NCBI RefSeq assembly: GCF_019396385.1
Contig: NZ_JAHKRN010000061.1
Span: forward strand, 1 to 49,502
Reading direction: 5' to 3'
Length of the DNA: 49,502 bases
Source of the DNA: Nonomuraea harbinensis
GTDB lineage: Bacteria; Actinomycetota; Actinomycetes; Streptosporangiales; Streptosporangiaceae
Shown here: one piece after another, positions 26,256-36,707 of the stretch
Numbering within the stretch: position 1 is the first letter of the stretch
Layout of the letters: every line of letters starts with the position of its first letter
Notes under the pieces: generated by a model
Told to the model about the DNA's origin: nothing
The model's database searches: none
Seen by the model: the letters and a program-made list of their open reading frames with translations, nothing else
Position numbers and translations under genes: made by a program

Positions 26256-26779
26256 GACTGCCGCACCGTCTCCGCCAGCGCGCCCAGGCGGGCCGTGGTC
26301 ACGTCGATCCAGCGCAGGTCGGCCTCCAGGTGGAACAGGGCGTGGTCGGCGAGCAGGGCGTCGACCAGGGCGCCGGAGCGTTTGATCTCCGACAGCTCAC
26401 GCATGCGCCGCATGTGGGTGGCGCGCTGCGCGTCGAGATAGCCGTGCGCGTCGTGGCCCAGCATCAGCGCCAGCACGACCTTCGTGAACAGGACCGTCTG
26501 CAGCAGCGGCTCCGCGGCCACCGGCTCGGCCAGCCACGCCTCCACCTCCTGCCTGCCGACCGGGGTGATGGCGTAGCGCTTGCGGTCGGGGCCCTCGCCG
26601 GGCTCGCTCTGACCGGCCGTGACCTTGCCGTCCCTGGCCAGGCGGCCGAGCGTGGAGTAGACCTGCCCGAAGGGGAGCGGCTTGCCCCGGCCGAAGTAGG
26701 TGTCGTAGGCGCGCTTCAGGTCGTATCCGTAGCTGGGCTCGCGATCCAGCAGGCCCAGGAGGGCCAGGGGGACTGTCAT
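26252..26779 (-). CDS. PadR-family transcriptional regulator
   Basis: The 175-residue protein has the PadR winged helix at its N terminus (ALLGLLDREPSYGYDLKR, FGQVYSTLGRLARDGKV, RKRYAITPVGRQEV) and a C-terminal dimerisation helix region. PadR regulators often control neighbouring ABC or drug exporters and are released by the drug. It is first in an operon with the ABC transporter and acylase, and a large inverted repeat lies 10 bases upstream of its start, so autoregulation of the whole operon is likely. Ligand unknown. Confidence 0.93.
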   Translation of the reverse strand: MTVPLALLGLLDREPSYGYDLKRAYDTYFGRGKPLPFGQVYSTLGRLARDGKVTAGQSEPGEGPDRKRYAITPVGRQEVEAWLAEPVAAEPLLQTVLFTKVVLALMLGHDAHGYLDAQRATHMRRMRELSEIKRSGALVDALLADHALFHLEADLRWIDVTTARLGALAETVRQS

Positions 26780-26789
26780 GGCGGACGAC

Positions 26790-26819
26790 TATACACCGGA
26801 GGTATATACCCGGTGTATA
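26790..26819. promoter_or_regulatory. Palindromic operator upstream of the PadR operon
   Basis: TATACACCGG (26790-26799) and CCGGTGTATA (26810-26819) are perfect inverted repeats separated by ten bases, and the middle holds a second perfect palindrome, GGTATATACC (26801-26810). So GTATA-ACC units occur four times in alternating directions. It lies between the PadR and P450 genes, 10 bases before the PadR start. Probable PadR binding site overlapping the promoter. Confidence 0.65.
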
Positions 26820-26899
26820 CGTGACTCCGGATGAAAGGTACGTACGGTGTACGTGCAAAGTGTTGACGCGGAACCGCCCATGCTCGAATGATGGGCACC

Positions 26900-28141
26900 A
26901 TGAGCGTCCTCGACTTCGACCTGTCGGACACCCACTTCTGGGCCAGGCCCATGTCGGAGCGGAGGCAGGCCTTCGACCTGCTGCGCCGGCGTGCGGCGCC
27001 GGCCTTCTTCGCGGAGCCGGAGATCTCCTTCGCGCCCAGGGGTCCCGGCTACCACGCCCTGGTCAAGCATGCCGACATCCTCGAAGCCAGCCGCAACCCG
27101 GAGGTCTTCTGCTCCGGCGACGGCGGCGCGACGAACATCCCCGACATGCCGGCGGAGTTCACCGAGTACTTCGGCTCCATGATCAACATGGACGACCCGC
27201 GCCACGCCCGCCTGCGTCGCATCGTCTCCCGGGCCTTCACGCCCAAGATGATCAAGCAGTTCGAGTCGGACGTCGACACCGCCGCCGCGAAGATCGTCGA
27301 CGACCTCCTCGCCAACGGCCCCGGCTGCGACTTCGTCACCGAGGTCGCCGCCCGTCTGCCCCTGAAGATCATCTGCGACATGATGGGCATCCCGGAGCGC
27401 GACTACCAGTTCGTCTTCGAGCGCTCCAACATGATCCTCGGCGGCTTCGACCCCGAGTACGTCGGCACCGACGTCGAGGGCATCGCCGAGCGCCTGCTCA
27501 CCGCCGGCATGGAGCTCCAGCAGCTCGTCCAGGACCTGGCCGCCCACCGCGCCGACAACCCGACGAGTGACCTCACCTCCTCGCTGGTCAACGCCAACAT
27601 CGACGGCGAGCGGCTGACCATGCAGGAGCTCGGCTCGTTCTTCATCCTGCTCGTCGTGGCGGGCAACGAGACCACCCGCAACGCCATCTCGTACGGACTG
27701 CGCCTGCTCACCAAGAACCCCGAGCAGCGCGAGCTCTGGAGCCAGGACTTCGACAAGCACGCGCCGACCGCGGTCGAGGAGATCGTCCGCCTCGCGTCAC
27801 CGGTCAACTTCATGCGCCGCAAGGTCACCCGCGACCACGTCATGAACGGCAACCCGTACCGCGCGGGCGAGAAGGTCGTGCTCTACTACTGGGCCGCCAA
27901 CCGCGACCCCGAGGTGTTCGACGACCCCGAGCGCTTCGACATCACCCGCCACCCCAACCCGCACGTCGGCTTCGGCGGGCCGGGGCCGCACTTCTGCCTC
28001 GGCGCCCACCTGGCGCGCCGCGAGATCACGGTGATGTTCCGCGAGCTGCTGCGGCGCGTCCCCGGCATCGAGGGTCACAACCCGGACCGGCTGCACTCCA
28101 GCTTCATCAACGGGATCAAGCACATGGAGTGCAGGTTCTGA
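26900..28141 (+). CDS. Cytochrome P450 (CYP125/CYP124-like)
   Basis: The 413-residue haem monooxygenase has the I-helix motif AGNETTRN, the ExxR motif EEIVRLASP, and the haem loop FGGPGPHFCLGAHLARREI with the Cys ligand at about residue 366. The N-terminal FDLSDTHFW and NMDDPRHARLRRIVSRAFTP segments resemble CYP125/CYP124/CYP142-type enzymes, which hydroxylate terminal carbons of sterol side chains or methyl-branched lipids. An ATG at 26888 is an alternative start. TTGACG at 26862-26867 may be the -35 box. No ferredoxin gene is adjacent. Substrate class is inferred from resemblance only. Confidence 0.88.
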   Translation: MSVLDFDLSDTHFWARPMSERRQAFDLLRRRAAPAFFAEPEISFAPRGPGYHALVKHADILEASRNPEVFCSGDGGATNIPDMPAEFTEYFGSMINMDDPRHARLRRIVSRAFTPKMIKQFESDVDTAAAKIVDDLLANGPGCDFVTEVAARLPLKIICDMMGIPERDYQFVFERSNMILGGFDPEYVGTDVEGIAERLLTAGMELQQLVQDLAAHRADNPTSDLTSSLVNANIDGERLTMQELGSFFILLVVAGNETTRNAISYGLRLLTKNPEQRELWSQDFDKHAPTAVEEIVRLASPVNFMRRKVTRDHVMNGNPYRAGEKVVLYYWAANRDPEVFDDPERFDITRHPNPHVGFGGPGPHFCLGAHLARREITVMFRELLRRVPGIEGHNPDRLHSSFINGIKHMECRF

Positions 28142-28144
28142 CGG

Positions 28145-30535
28145 TCACCCCTGGGAGATCAGGCGCAGCCGCTTGACGACGGTGTTGACGTCCGGCAGCA
28201 GCGCCTTGCCCTCCGCGGGCACCGACATGAAGACGATCGCCGGCACGTCGCCGCCCGTGTTGATCGCGGCGGCGACGACCGTGGCCTTCTCGGTGGGCGA
28301 GGTGAGCGAGTAGGCGATCAGCCTGCCCGTGCTGTCGCCCACCTTCAGCGACTGCTGGGCGATCTTGCGTACCTTGTTGCCGTCCGCGTAGAGCCGCTTG
28401 CGCGCGTCGACCACGACCGCCTTGATCACCGGCTCCAGGTCGTCCGGAGAGGTGTACCTGCCCGCCAGCTTGGCGGGCAGCGGGCCGGTCAGCACCTGGG
28501 CGGCCAGGTCGTCGCCGACCATGGCGTACTGGCGCGTGTCGTACCCATAGGTGCCCTTGACCGTCGGCCGCTCGTCGAGCCGCCAGGTGCCGCCGAGCCG
28601 GGGGACCTGGATGCCCGCCTGCGGGTCCTGGACGGTCCCGGTCACCGGAGACGCCTGGCCCTTGTACGCGGGCAGCCTGCCGATCGTGACGGACGTCTTC
28701 CTCGGGGTGGCGGGGGCCGACTGGGACGGGGTGGCCTGCGCCGCGGACTTGCCCGGGTCCTCGCTCGCCAGCGGGCCGGCGATGAACGCCCACAGCAGCG
28801 CGATCACCAGGGCTACGGCCGCCGAGCTGGCCAGGGCGTAGATCCACAGCGGCTTGCCGGGCTCGTCCAGCGACTCCGGCTCGCCCATCGCCTGGTAGTT
28901 GTCGCCGAAGACGGTGTTCCAGAGCTCCTGCTGGCGCTCGGGGGGAGGGGTGCGGGAGCCGCTGATCTGACCGGCCGTCACGAACGGGCGGTCAGGGTCG
29001 GAGGGGTCGCGGCTGAGGTTCGCCCCGGGCCTGCCCTGCTCGGTCCCGGGCCCACCATGACCATGCCCAGCAGGCCCGCCAGGTCCACCCGGACCGTACG
29101 GGCCGTCGGCCCCGCCGTGACCGCCGGGCCCGCCAGGTCCGTACGGGCCGTCGGCTCCGCCGTACGGACCGTCAGCTCCGCCTTGACCCCCAGGTCCGTA
29201 GGGACCGTCAGCTCCACCGGGCCCGCCAGGACCGTAAGGGCCGTCGGCTCCGCCGTGACCGCCAGGGCCGTAGGGCCCGTCGGGCCCGCTGGGACCGTAA
29301 GGGCCGTCGGCTCCGCCTCGTCCGCCGTGGCCCGGCCCTCCGGGGCCGCCCGGCCCATGGGAGCCGCCGGACCCGCCGGGGCCGTACGGTCCACCGGGCA
29401 CGCCGCCAGGCCCCCCGGAACCACCGTGACTACCGGAACCACCGGAGCCGCCAAGACCACCGGGACCGCCTGGGCCGCCTGGGCCGCCAGGGCCACCGGG
29501 ACCGCCTCCGCCTGGACCGGCCGGGGCTTCCACGCCCGCTCCGGCGTGCGCGGCCCGTGCGCCGGGGCCGGCGTAGCCCTCCGGGCCGCCCGCGCCGGGG
29601 TAGCCGTTCCGCGCGCCGGGGTCGGCGACACCCTGCCCGCCGTACCCGTCGGAACCCCCGGGGTTGCCGTACCGGTTGGCGCCGTATCCGTCCATGCCGC
29701 CGGAGCCGCCGGAGCCGTAAGCGTCCGAGCGCCCGGAACCGCCGCCACCGGGGCTGCCGTATCCGTCCATGCCGCCGGAACCGGCGTGGCCGTCCGCGCC
29801 GCCGTACCTGTCGGAGCGTCCAGGACCGCCGTAGGTGTCCGAGTGGCTGGGTACGGGGTTGGCGCCGGAACCGGTGAGGCTCGCTCGTCCGTACATCATC
29901 GTGTGCTCGTCGGCGGCGGCGGCGGAGCTGCGCGCGCGTCCCGGGTGGTCGTCGAGCCCGCCAGGACCGTACGAGCCGAGGATCGCGGCGTCCGGGTCCA
30001 CCGGGGCGGGCTGCAGGTCGGGCACCCGGTTCATGGTCATCGTCCCGTCCAGCGGGTCGCCGGGGCGGGAGGTGTCGGCCTGCTGCGGCCAGGGGGCGGG
30101 GGAGTTCAGGTTGGACCAGGCGTCGGAGTAGGACGAGGCCGGCGGCTCGGACCAGGCGGGCACCGGGTCCTTGACCGGCGGCGGCTCCGGCCACGAGGGC
30201 TGGGCGGCGGGCGGCGCCTCGGGCCAGGAGGCGCCCCGCGAGGCGGACGGGGCGTCCGGCCACGACGCGGGCGGGGACGACGGGCCCTGCGAGCCCGCGT
30301 CGGGCCAGGCGGGGGCGGACGGCGGCGTCTCGGGCCAGGACGGGCCGGGCGGCCGGGACGTGGGAGCGCCGCCCTGCCGGGCGTCCGGCCACGCGGTGGG
30401 AATGTCGTCGCGGGGCGGCTCCGGCCACGAGGGCTGAGAGCCTGGCGCCTCGGGCCACGCGGTGGGCACGTCCTGCCGCGGAACTTCGGGCCAGGAGGGT
30501 GGCCGGTGCGACGCTCCGGAATTCTCCGATGCCAT
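28145..30535 (-). CDS. Low-complexity membrane protein with Trp-Pro and Gly-rich repeats
   Basis: I do not recognise a family. The 796-residue protein has four parts: a cytoplasmic region with about nine [SA]WP[ED] motifs (residues 13-151), a Gly-rich, collagen-like stretch (about 234-501) with six GADGPYGP units, one membrane helix (about 562-589, starting PLWIYALASS), and an extracellular domain of about 195 residues with normal composition ending VVKRLRLISQG. I chose the ATG at 30535 since AGGAGG lies ten bases ahead and upstream codons (GAT, CGT, CTT, AAA) are unlike the rest; a start at 30667 with GGAGG is possible. The C-terminal domain may be the functional part. The gene faces the P450 with three bases between. 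Confidence 0.8.
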   Translation of the reverse strand: MASENSGASHRPPSWPEVPRQDVPTAWPEAPGSQPSWPEPPRDDIPTAWPDARQGGAPTSRPPGPSWPETPPSAPAWPDAGSQGPSSPPASWPDAPSASRGASWPEAPPAAQPSWPEPPPVKDPVPAWSEPPASSYSDAWSNLNSPAPWPQQADTSRPGDPLDGTMTMNRVPDLQPAPVDPDAAILGSYGPGGLDDHPGRARSSAAAADEHTMMYGRASLTGSGANPVPSHSDTYGGPGRSDRYGGADGHAGSGGMDGYGSPGGGGSGRSDAYGSGGSGGMDGYGANRYGNPGGSDGYGGQGVADPGARNGYPGAGGPEGYAGPGARAAHAGAGVEAPAGPGGGGPGGPGGPGGPGGPGGLGGSGGSGSHGGSGGPGGVPGGPYGPGGSGGSHGPGGPGGPGHGGRGGADGPYGPSGPDGPYGPGGHGGADGPYGPGGPGGADGPYGPGGQGGADGPYGGADGPYGPGGPGGHGGADGPYGPGGPGGPAGHGHGGPGTEQGRPGANLSRDPSDPDRPFVTAGQISGSRTPPPERQQELWNTVFGDNYQAMGEPESLDEPGKPLWIYALASSAAVALVIALLWAFIAGPLASEDPGKSAAQATPSQSAPATPRKTSVTIGRLPAYKGQASPVTGTVQDPQAGIQVPRLGGTWRLDERPTVKGTYGYDTRQYAMVGDDLAAQVLTGPLPAKLAGRYTSPDDLEPVIKAVVVDARKRLYADGNKVRKIAQQSLKVGDSTGRLIAYSLTSPTEKATVVAAAINTGGDVPAIVFMSVPAEGKALLPDVNTVVKRLRLISQG
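29078..29314 (-). repeat. Tandem GADGPYGP-type repeats in the Gly-rich protein
   Basis: Six units of GADGPYGP or a close variant occur in about 78 residues, spaced by Gly/Pro/His linkers of variable length. The DNA copies are similar but not identical, consistent with slippage followed by drift. Confidence 0.8.
30080..30496 (-). repeat. [SA]WP[ED] motif array
   Basis: About nine SWPE/AWPE/SWPD/AWPD motifs plus degenerate AWSE and PWPQ copies occur in about 139 residues, roughly every 11-17 residues, in a Pro-rich context. Confidence 0.75.
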
Positions 30536-30843
30536 GGGTTCCGGCCCTCCTGAGCGCTTGTCCGGACTCGACGTACCGTGCATGATCTCATGGGATTTTC
30601 CAAGAGAGTCAGCCGACTCCGCAGCGAAACGGGCGAAGCCATGCGGATCGGTCGGCGGATCCTGCATCGGCAGGTCGGCCTCCGAACGTTCCGGTCCAGC
30701 TGAGTGCACCACGGTGACGAGCGTATTCTAATGGGACATATGAGGTCACAACGGATAGATCACCATCAGGTCTCGCGAGCCTGAAGGGCCCATTGTGCCC
30801 TCGTACCTCGATCGGCCGCCCGCATTCAGCCGAAGACGTGCGC

Positions 30844-30943
30844 TAGGCTTGACGTATGCGTTCCGCGACCCTGCTCCTTACCGGGCCGCGACGGTTCTGA
30901 GTTCCTCGCCGTCGCGGCTGCCCCTCGTCCTGGTCACGGGGGG
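30844..30943 (+). promoter_or_regulatory. leuS transcription attenuator
   Basis: A -10 box TAGGCT (30844-30849) lies six bases before the leader peptide ATG. Downstream are hairpin 1 (30885-30894 with 30909-30918, ten base pairs, loop containing the leader stop codon) and the terminator hairpin (30921-30928 with 30936-30943). The segment CCTCGCCGT (30904-30912) can alternatively pair with the 3' arm of the terminator (one bulge). A ribosome stalled on the three Leu codons would block hairpin 1 and free this segment, so the terminator would not form. Classical attenuators before leuS are known for some Streptomyces. Confidence 0.75.
30856..30900 (+). CDS. leuS leader peptide with three consecutive Leu codons
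   Basis: ATG and 13 further codons give MRSATLLLTGPRRF before TGA. The Leu codons CTG-CTC-CTT are adjacent at 30871-30879, just before hairpin 1. The -10 box lies six bases upstream, so translation is probably leaderless. Position, length and regulatory codons match a leucine attenuation peptide for the leucyl-tRNA synthetase gene that follows. Confidence 0.72.
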   Translation: MRSATLLLTGPRRF

Positions 30944-30950
30944 TTTTCTT
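30921..30950 (+). terminator. Attenuator terminator with T tract upstream of leuS
   Basis: CCCCTCGT pairs with ACGGGGGG (one G-T pair) around a seven-base loop, followed directly by TTTTCTT. It is one of the few places in this GC-rich window with a real T tract, and it lies 39 bases before the leuS start, so it is intrinsic to the leader. Confidence 0.75.
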
Positions 30951-30988
30951 ATGGGTCCGAGTCCGAGTCAATCAGAAGGACAACCGCC

Positions 30989-33442
<2,454 letters not shown>

Positions 33443-33454
33443 CGCGAATCGCGA

Positions 33455-33484
33455 GGCCGCCGCACCCCCGGGGGCGCGGCGGCC
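33455..33484 (+). terminator. leuS terminator
   Basis: GGCCGCCGC (33455-33463) pairs perfectly with GCGGCGGCC (33476-33484), and the loop can add CCCC/GGGG pairs. It begins 13 bases after the leuS stop. Confidence 0.8.
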
Positions 33485-33508
33485 TTCGTCGTGTACGGGC
33501 TGACCAGC

Positions 33509-33532
33509 GGTGATATGCACACCGATATCACC
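33509..33532. promoter_or_regulatory. GGTGATAT-N8-ATATCACC operator-like repeat
   Basis: Two perfect eight-base inverted arms are separated by eight bases, 89 bases before the penicillin-binding protein start. The AT-rich GATAT core stands out against the GC-rich surroundings. It is likely a binding site for a dimeric regulator; no regulator gene is adjacent. Confidence 0.6.
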
Positions 33533-33620
33533 TGCTTTCCCATATCGCTATTGGACGCCATCCGATCAGGTCTGCTTTGCTCCTGCCCACTGCCGGGCGA
33601 CAGAAGGACAAAGGGCACTG

Positions 33621-35729
33621 ATGGCACGTCGGGGGACGAAGATCGTACGGCTCACCGCCGCAGGGGCGGCGGCGGGCGTGCTCGTGGCGGGGCTCGCGGC
33701 GCCGACCGTGGGCGGCGCGGGTCTCGGGTTCATGTCGGCCGCGGCGGTGGCCGACCTGCGGCCGGTCGAACTGGCCGAGCCGCCGCTGCCCGAGGTCTCG
33801 GTCGTGCTGGACGTACGGGGCAAGGAGATCGCCCGCTTCTACGAGGAGTACCGCGAGGTCGTCGGCCTCGACCGGGTCGCGGAGGTCATGCGGACGGCGA
33901 TCGTCGCCATCGAGGACTACCGCTTCTACGAGCACGGCGCGATCGACCTCGAAGGCACGATCCGGGCGCTGGCCAAGAACCTGCAGGCGGGCCGGGTGAG
34001 CCAGGGCGGGTCGAGCATCACCCAGCAGTACGTCAAGCAGGTGCTGCTCAACGCCGCCGGCACCGAGGAGGAGCGGAACGCCGCCCTGGAGTCCAGCTAC
34101 GCGCGCAAGCTGAGAGAGCTCAGGTACGCCATGGGCGTGGAGGAGAAGTACACCAAGGACCAGATCCTCGAGAAATATCTGAACATCGCGTACTTCGGTG
34201 CCGGCGCCTACGGCGTCGAGGCGGCGGCCAAGCGGTTCTTCGGCGTCCGGGCGAGCCGGCTCACGCTGCCGCAGGCGGCCACCCTGGCCGGCGCCGTGCA
34301 GGACCCCAACGCCACGGACCCGAACCTCGGCGAGAAGCACCGCGCGCGGCTGCTGAAGCGCCGCGACGTCGTGCTGAACCGGATGGCCGAACTGGGCGCG
34401 ATCACCCCGGCGGAGGCGGCCAAGGCGAAGGCCACCAAACTGGGCTACAAAGGCAAGAAGCTCCCCGGTGGCTGCGAAGCCAGCAAATATCCGTACTTCT
34501 GTATATATGTCCGCCAGGAGATCGCCAACAACCCCGCCTTCGGCAAGACCGCCAGGGCGCGCCTGCGCATGCTCAACGGCGGCGGCCTGACCATCAGGAC
34601 CACGCTCGACCCGGCCATGCAGGCCGCCGCCGACCGGGCCGTCAAGAGGTACGTGCACGCCTCGGACCACCCCGTCGCCGCCGAAGCCCTCGTCGAGCCC
34701 GGCACCGGAGCGATCAGGGCCATGGCGGCGAGCAGGCCGTACGGGCGGAGCAAGGCCAGGAACGAGATCTCGTACAACGTCGTCGCGGACGCCGGGCACG
34801 GCGGCGGCGCCGGGTTCCAGGCGGGCTCCACGTTCAAGACCTTCACCTTGATCACCGCGCTGAAGCAGGGCATGAAGACCGGCGACGGACTGAGCGCGGG
34901 GGCGGGCTACCGGGCGCCGGGTCCCGCGGCGTTCAGGAACTGCGCGGGCGAGAACGTCGGCGACCCCGGCCACACGGTCACCAACGACGAGGGCTCGCCG
35001 GGATGGAAGACGCTGCGCACCGGCACCTGGAGCTCGGTCAACACGTTCTTCATGGAGCTGGAGCGGCGCGTGGGCCTGTGCGAGACGGTCACCACGGCCG
35101 AGGACCTGGGCATCCGCCGGGCCGACGGCCGCCCGCTGAGCGAGTACGAGACGTTCACGCTCGGCATCGACGAGATGGACCCGGTGACGGTGGCCGGCGC
35201 GTACGCGGGCATCGCGGCACGCGGCCGCTACTGCGCGCCGATGGCGATCACCCGGATCACCGGCCGCGACGGCGAGGCCACCGCCTACCGGCCGAAGTGC
35301 CGTCAGGCGCTGGAGCCCGCCGTCGCTGACGCGACCGCCGACGTGCTGTCCGGCGTGTTCACCGACGGCACGATGCGCGGCGTCGGCGGCATCGGCCGCG
35401 ACGCGGCGGGCAAGACCGGCACCACCGACGGCTACGCGACCGCCTGGTTCGCCGGCTTCACCCCCGACCTGGCGGCGGCGGTGAGCATCGGCGACCCGCG
35501 CGGCTCCCAGGCCCACAAGCTGGCCGGGGTGACGATCGGCGGGAGGTACTACGGCGCCGTCGACGGGGCCGCCCTGCCGGGTCCCATCTGGAAGGAGACG
35601 ATGATCGGCGCGCTGGCCGGCTCGCCGCCTCAGCGGTTCACCCCGATCGACTCCGCCCGGTTCGGCGGGTGCTCCCAGGACTGCCGGCCGGAGCCGGAGC
35701 CCACGGACGAACCCCGCGACGCGGAGTGA
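33621..35729 (+). CDS. Class A penicillin-binding protein (transglycosylase/transpeptidase)
   Basis: The 702-residue bifunctional enzyme polymerises and crosslinks peptidoglycan outside the membrane. A signal anchor lies at about residues 11-32. The GT51 domain has EDYRFYEHG (catalytic Glu98), GGSSITQQYVKQ and LNIAYFGAGAYGVEAAA. The transpeptidase domain has STFK (Ser403, Lys406), SVN (472-474) and KTGTT (598-602). A Cys-containing stretch lies between the domains, and the acidic Pro-rich tail is short. The ATG at 33621 was chosen over open sequence upstream because the anchor starts here. A perfect inverted repeat upstream suggests regulated expression. Confidence 0.94.
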   Translation: MARRGTKIVRLTAAGAAAGVLVAGLAAPTVGGAGLGFMSAAAVADLRPVELAEPPLPEVSVVLDVRGKEIARFYEEYREVVGLDRVAEVMRTAIVAIEDYRFYEHGAIDLEGTIRALAKNLQAGRVSQGGSSITQQYVKQVLLNAAGTEEERNAALESSYARKLRELRYAMGVEEKYTKDQILEKYLNIAYFGAGAYGVEAAAKRFFGVRASRLTLPQAATLAGAVQDPNATDPNLGEKHRARLLKRRDVVLNRMAELGAITPAEAAKAKATKLGYKGKKLPGGCEASKYPYFCIYVRQEIANNPAFGKTARARLRMLNGGGLTIRTTLDPAMQAAADRAVKRYVHASDHPVAAEALVEPGTGAIRAMAASRPYGRSKARNEISYNVVADAGHGGGAGFQAGSTFKTFTLITALKQGMKTGDGLSAGAGYRAPGPAAFRNCAGENVGDPGHTVTNDEGSPGWKTLRTGTWSSVNTFFMELERRVGLCETVTTAEDLGIRRADGRPLSEYETFTLGIDEMDPVTVAGAYAGIAARGRYCAPMAITRITGRDGEATAYRPKCRQALEPAVADATADVLSGVFTDGTMRGVGGIGRDAAGKTGTTDGYATAWFAGFTPDLAAAVSIGDPRGSQAHKLAGVTIGGRYYGAVDGAALPGPIWKETMIGALAGSPPQRFTPIDSARFGGCSQDCRPEPEPTDEPRDAE

Positions 35730-35731
35730 GC

Positions 35732-36700
35732 TCAGAGGCGGCGCAGAGCGGGCAGGAGCTCCTTCTCCGCCCACTGGAAGAACGGTTCCTGCTGGTCGGC
35801 GCCGATCTGGACCAGGGCGACGTGCGTGTGGCCGGCCTCTAGATAGGCGCGGACAGCCTCGACGACCGCGTCCACGTCGGCGCCGCACGGGACGCTCCCC
35901 GCCACGTCGTCGGGCCTGACCGTGCCGGCCGCGGCCCGGAAGTTCACCGGGCCGGGCAGCTCGGCCATCACCTTCCAGCCGCCGACCGCGGACCAGCGCC
36001 ACAGCCGGTGGGCCCGCTCCTTCGCCGCCTCCGCGTCGGTGTCGTAGGCGATCGCGAGCTGCCCGTACACCGGCTTGCCGGAGCCGCCGTCGTTCTGGAA
36101 ACTCCGCACCACGTCCGGCATCGGCTCGTTGACGACCAGGACGTCCCCGTACTCGGCCGCGAGCCGCGCCGAGGCGTCGCCGGAGGCGGCGATGCCGATG
36201 GGGACCGGATCGTCCGGCAGGTCGTAGAGCTTGGCCGAGTCGACGTCGTAGAACTCGCCCTGGAAGGTGACGTAACCACCGCCGAGCAGCTCCCTGATGA
36301 TCCGCACCGCCTCGCGGAGCATGCGGTGGCGGACGTCGGCGGACGGCCAGCCCTCGCCGACGACGTGCTCGTTCAGGTTCTCGCCCGCGCCGAGCCCGAG
36401 TGAGAACCGGCCCTCGCTCAGCACCGCCATCGTGGCGGCCTTCTGCGCCACCACCGCCGGGTGGTAACGCATCAGCGGACAGGTCACGTACGTCATCAGA
36501 GGCAGGCGTTCGGTCGCCTGCGCGGCGGCGCCGAGCACCGACCAGGCGTACGGTGAGTGACCCATCTCCTCCAGCCAGGGGAAGTAGTGATCGGAGATGA
36601 CCGCGTAGTCGAAGCCGGCCTGCTCGGACCTGGCGGCGAAGTCCACGAGCTGCCGTGCGGGCGTCTGCTCGCACATCAGGGTGTAGCCGAACTCTGCCAT
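35732..36700 (-). CDS. F420-dependent LLM-class oxidoreductase
   Basis: The 322-residue TIM-barrel protein is of the luciferase-like monooxygenase class, in the branch related to F420-dependent glucose-6-phosphate dehydrogenase: FGYTLMCEQTPARQLVDFA, SDHYFPWLEEMGHSPYAW, SVLGAAAQATERLPLMTYVT, SEGRFSLGLGAGENLNEHV. These use coenzyme F420 for hydride transfer. It lies seven bases after a DoxX gene and should be co-transcribed with it. Its stop is two bases from that of the convergent PBP. Substrate unknown. Confidence 0.9.
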   Translation of the reverse strand: MAEFGYTLMCEQTPARQLVDFAARSEQAGFDYAVISDHYFPWLEEMGHSPYAWSVLGAAAQATERLPLMTYVTCPLMRYHPAVVAQKAATMAVLSEGRFSLGLGAGENLNEHVVGEGWPSADVRHRMLREAVRIIRELLGGGYVTFQGEFYDVDSAKLYDLPDDPVPIGIAASGDASARLAAEYGDVLVVNEPMPDVVRSFQNDGGSGKPVYGQLAIAYDTDAEAAKERAHRLWRWSAVGGWKVMAELPGPVNFRAAAGTVRPDDVAGSVPCGADVDAVVEAVRAYLEAGHTHVALVQIGADQQEPFFQWAEKELLPALRRL

Positions 36701-36707
36701 GGTGGCC

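Noticed and set aside
29057..30553. Plus-strand 498-codon frame through the repeat protein
   Set aside because: Its repeats are the mirror of the minus-strand repeats. The minus frame has a membrane helix, a good ribosome site and a normal C-terminal domain.
30781..30988. T-box riboswitch upstream of leuS
   Set aside because: No T-box consensus or specifier-loop structure is seen; the leader peptide with terminator explains the region better.
33528..36674. A 1048-codon minus-strand frame over the PBP and LLM genes
   Set aside because: It crosses two well-supported genes, is Arg/Gly/Pro-rich, and has no domain signature.
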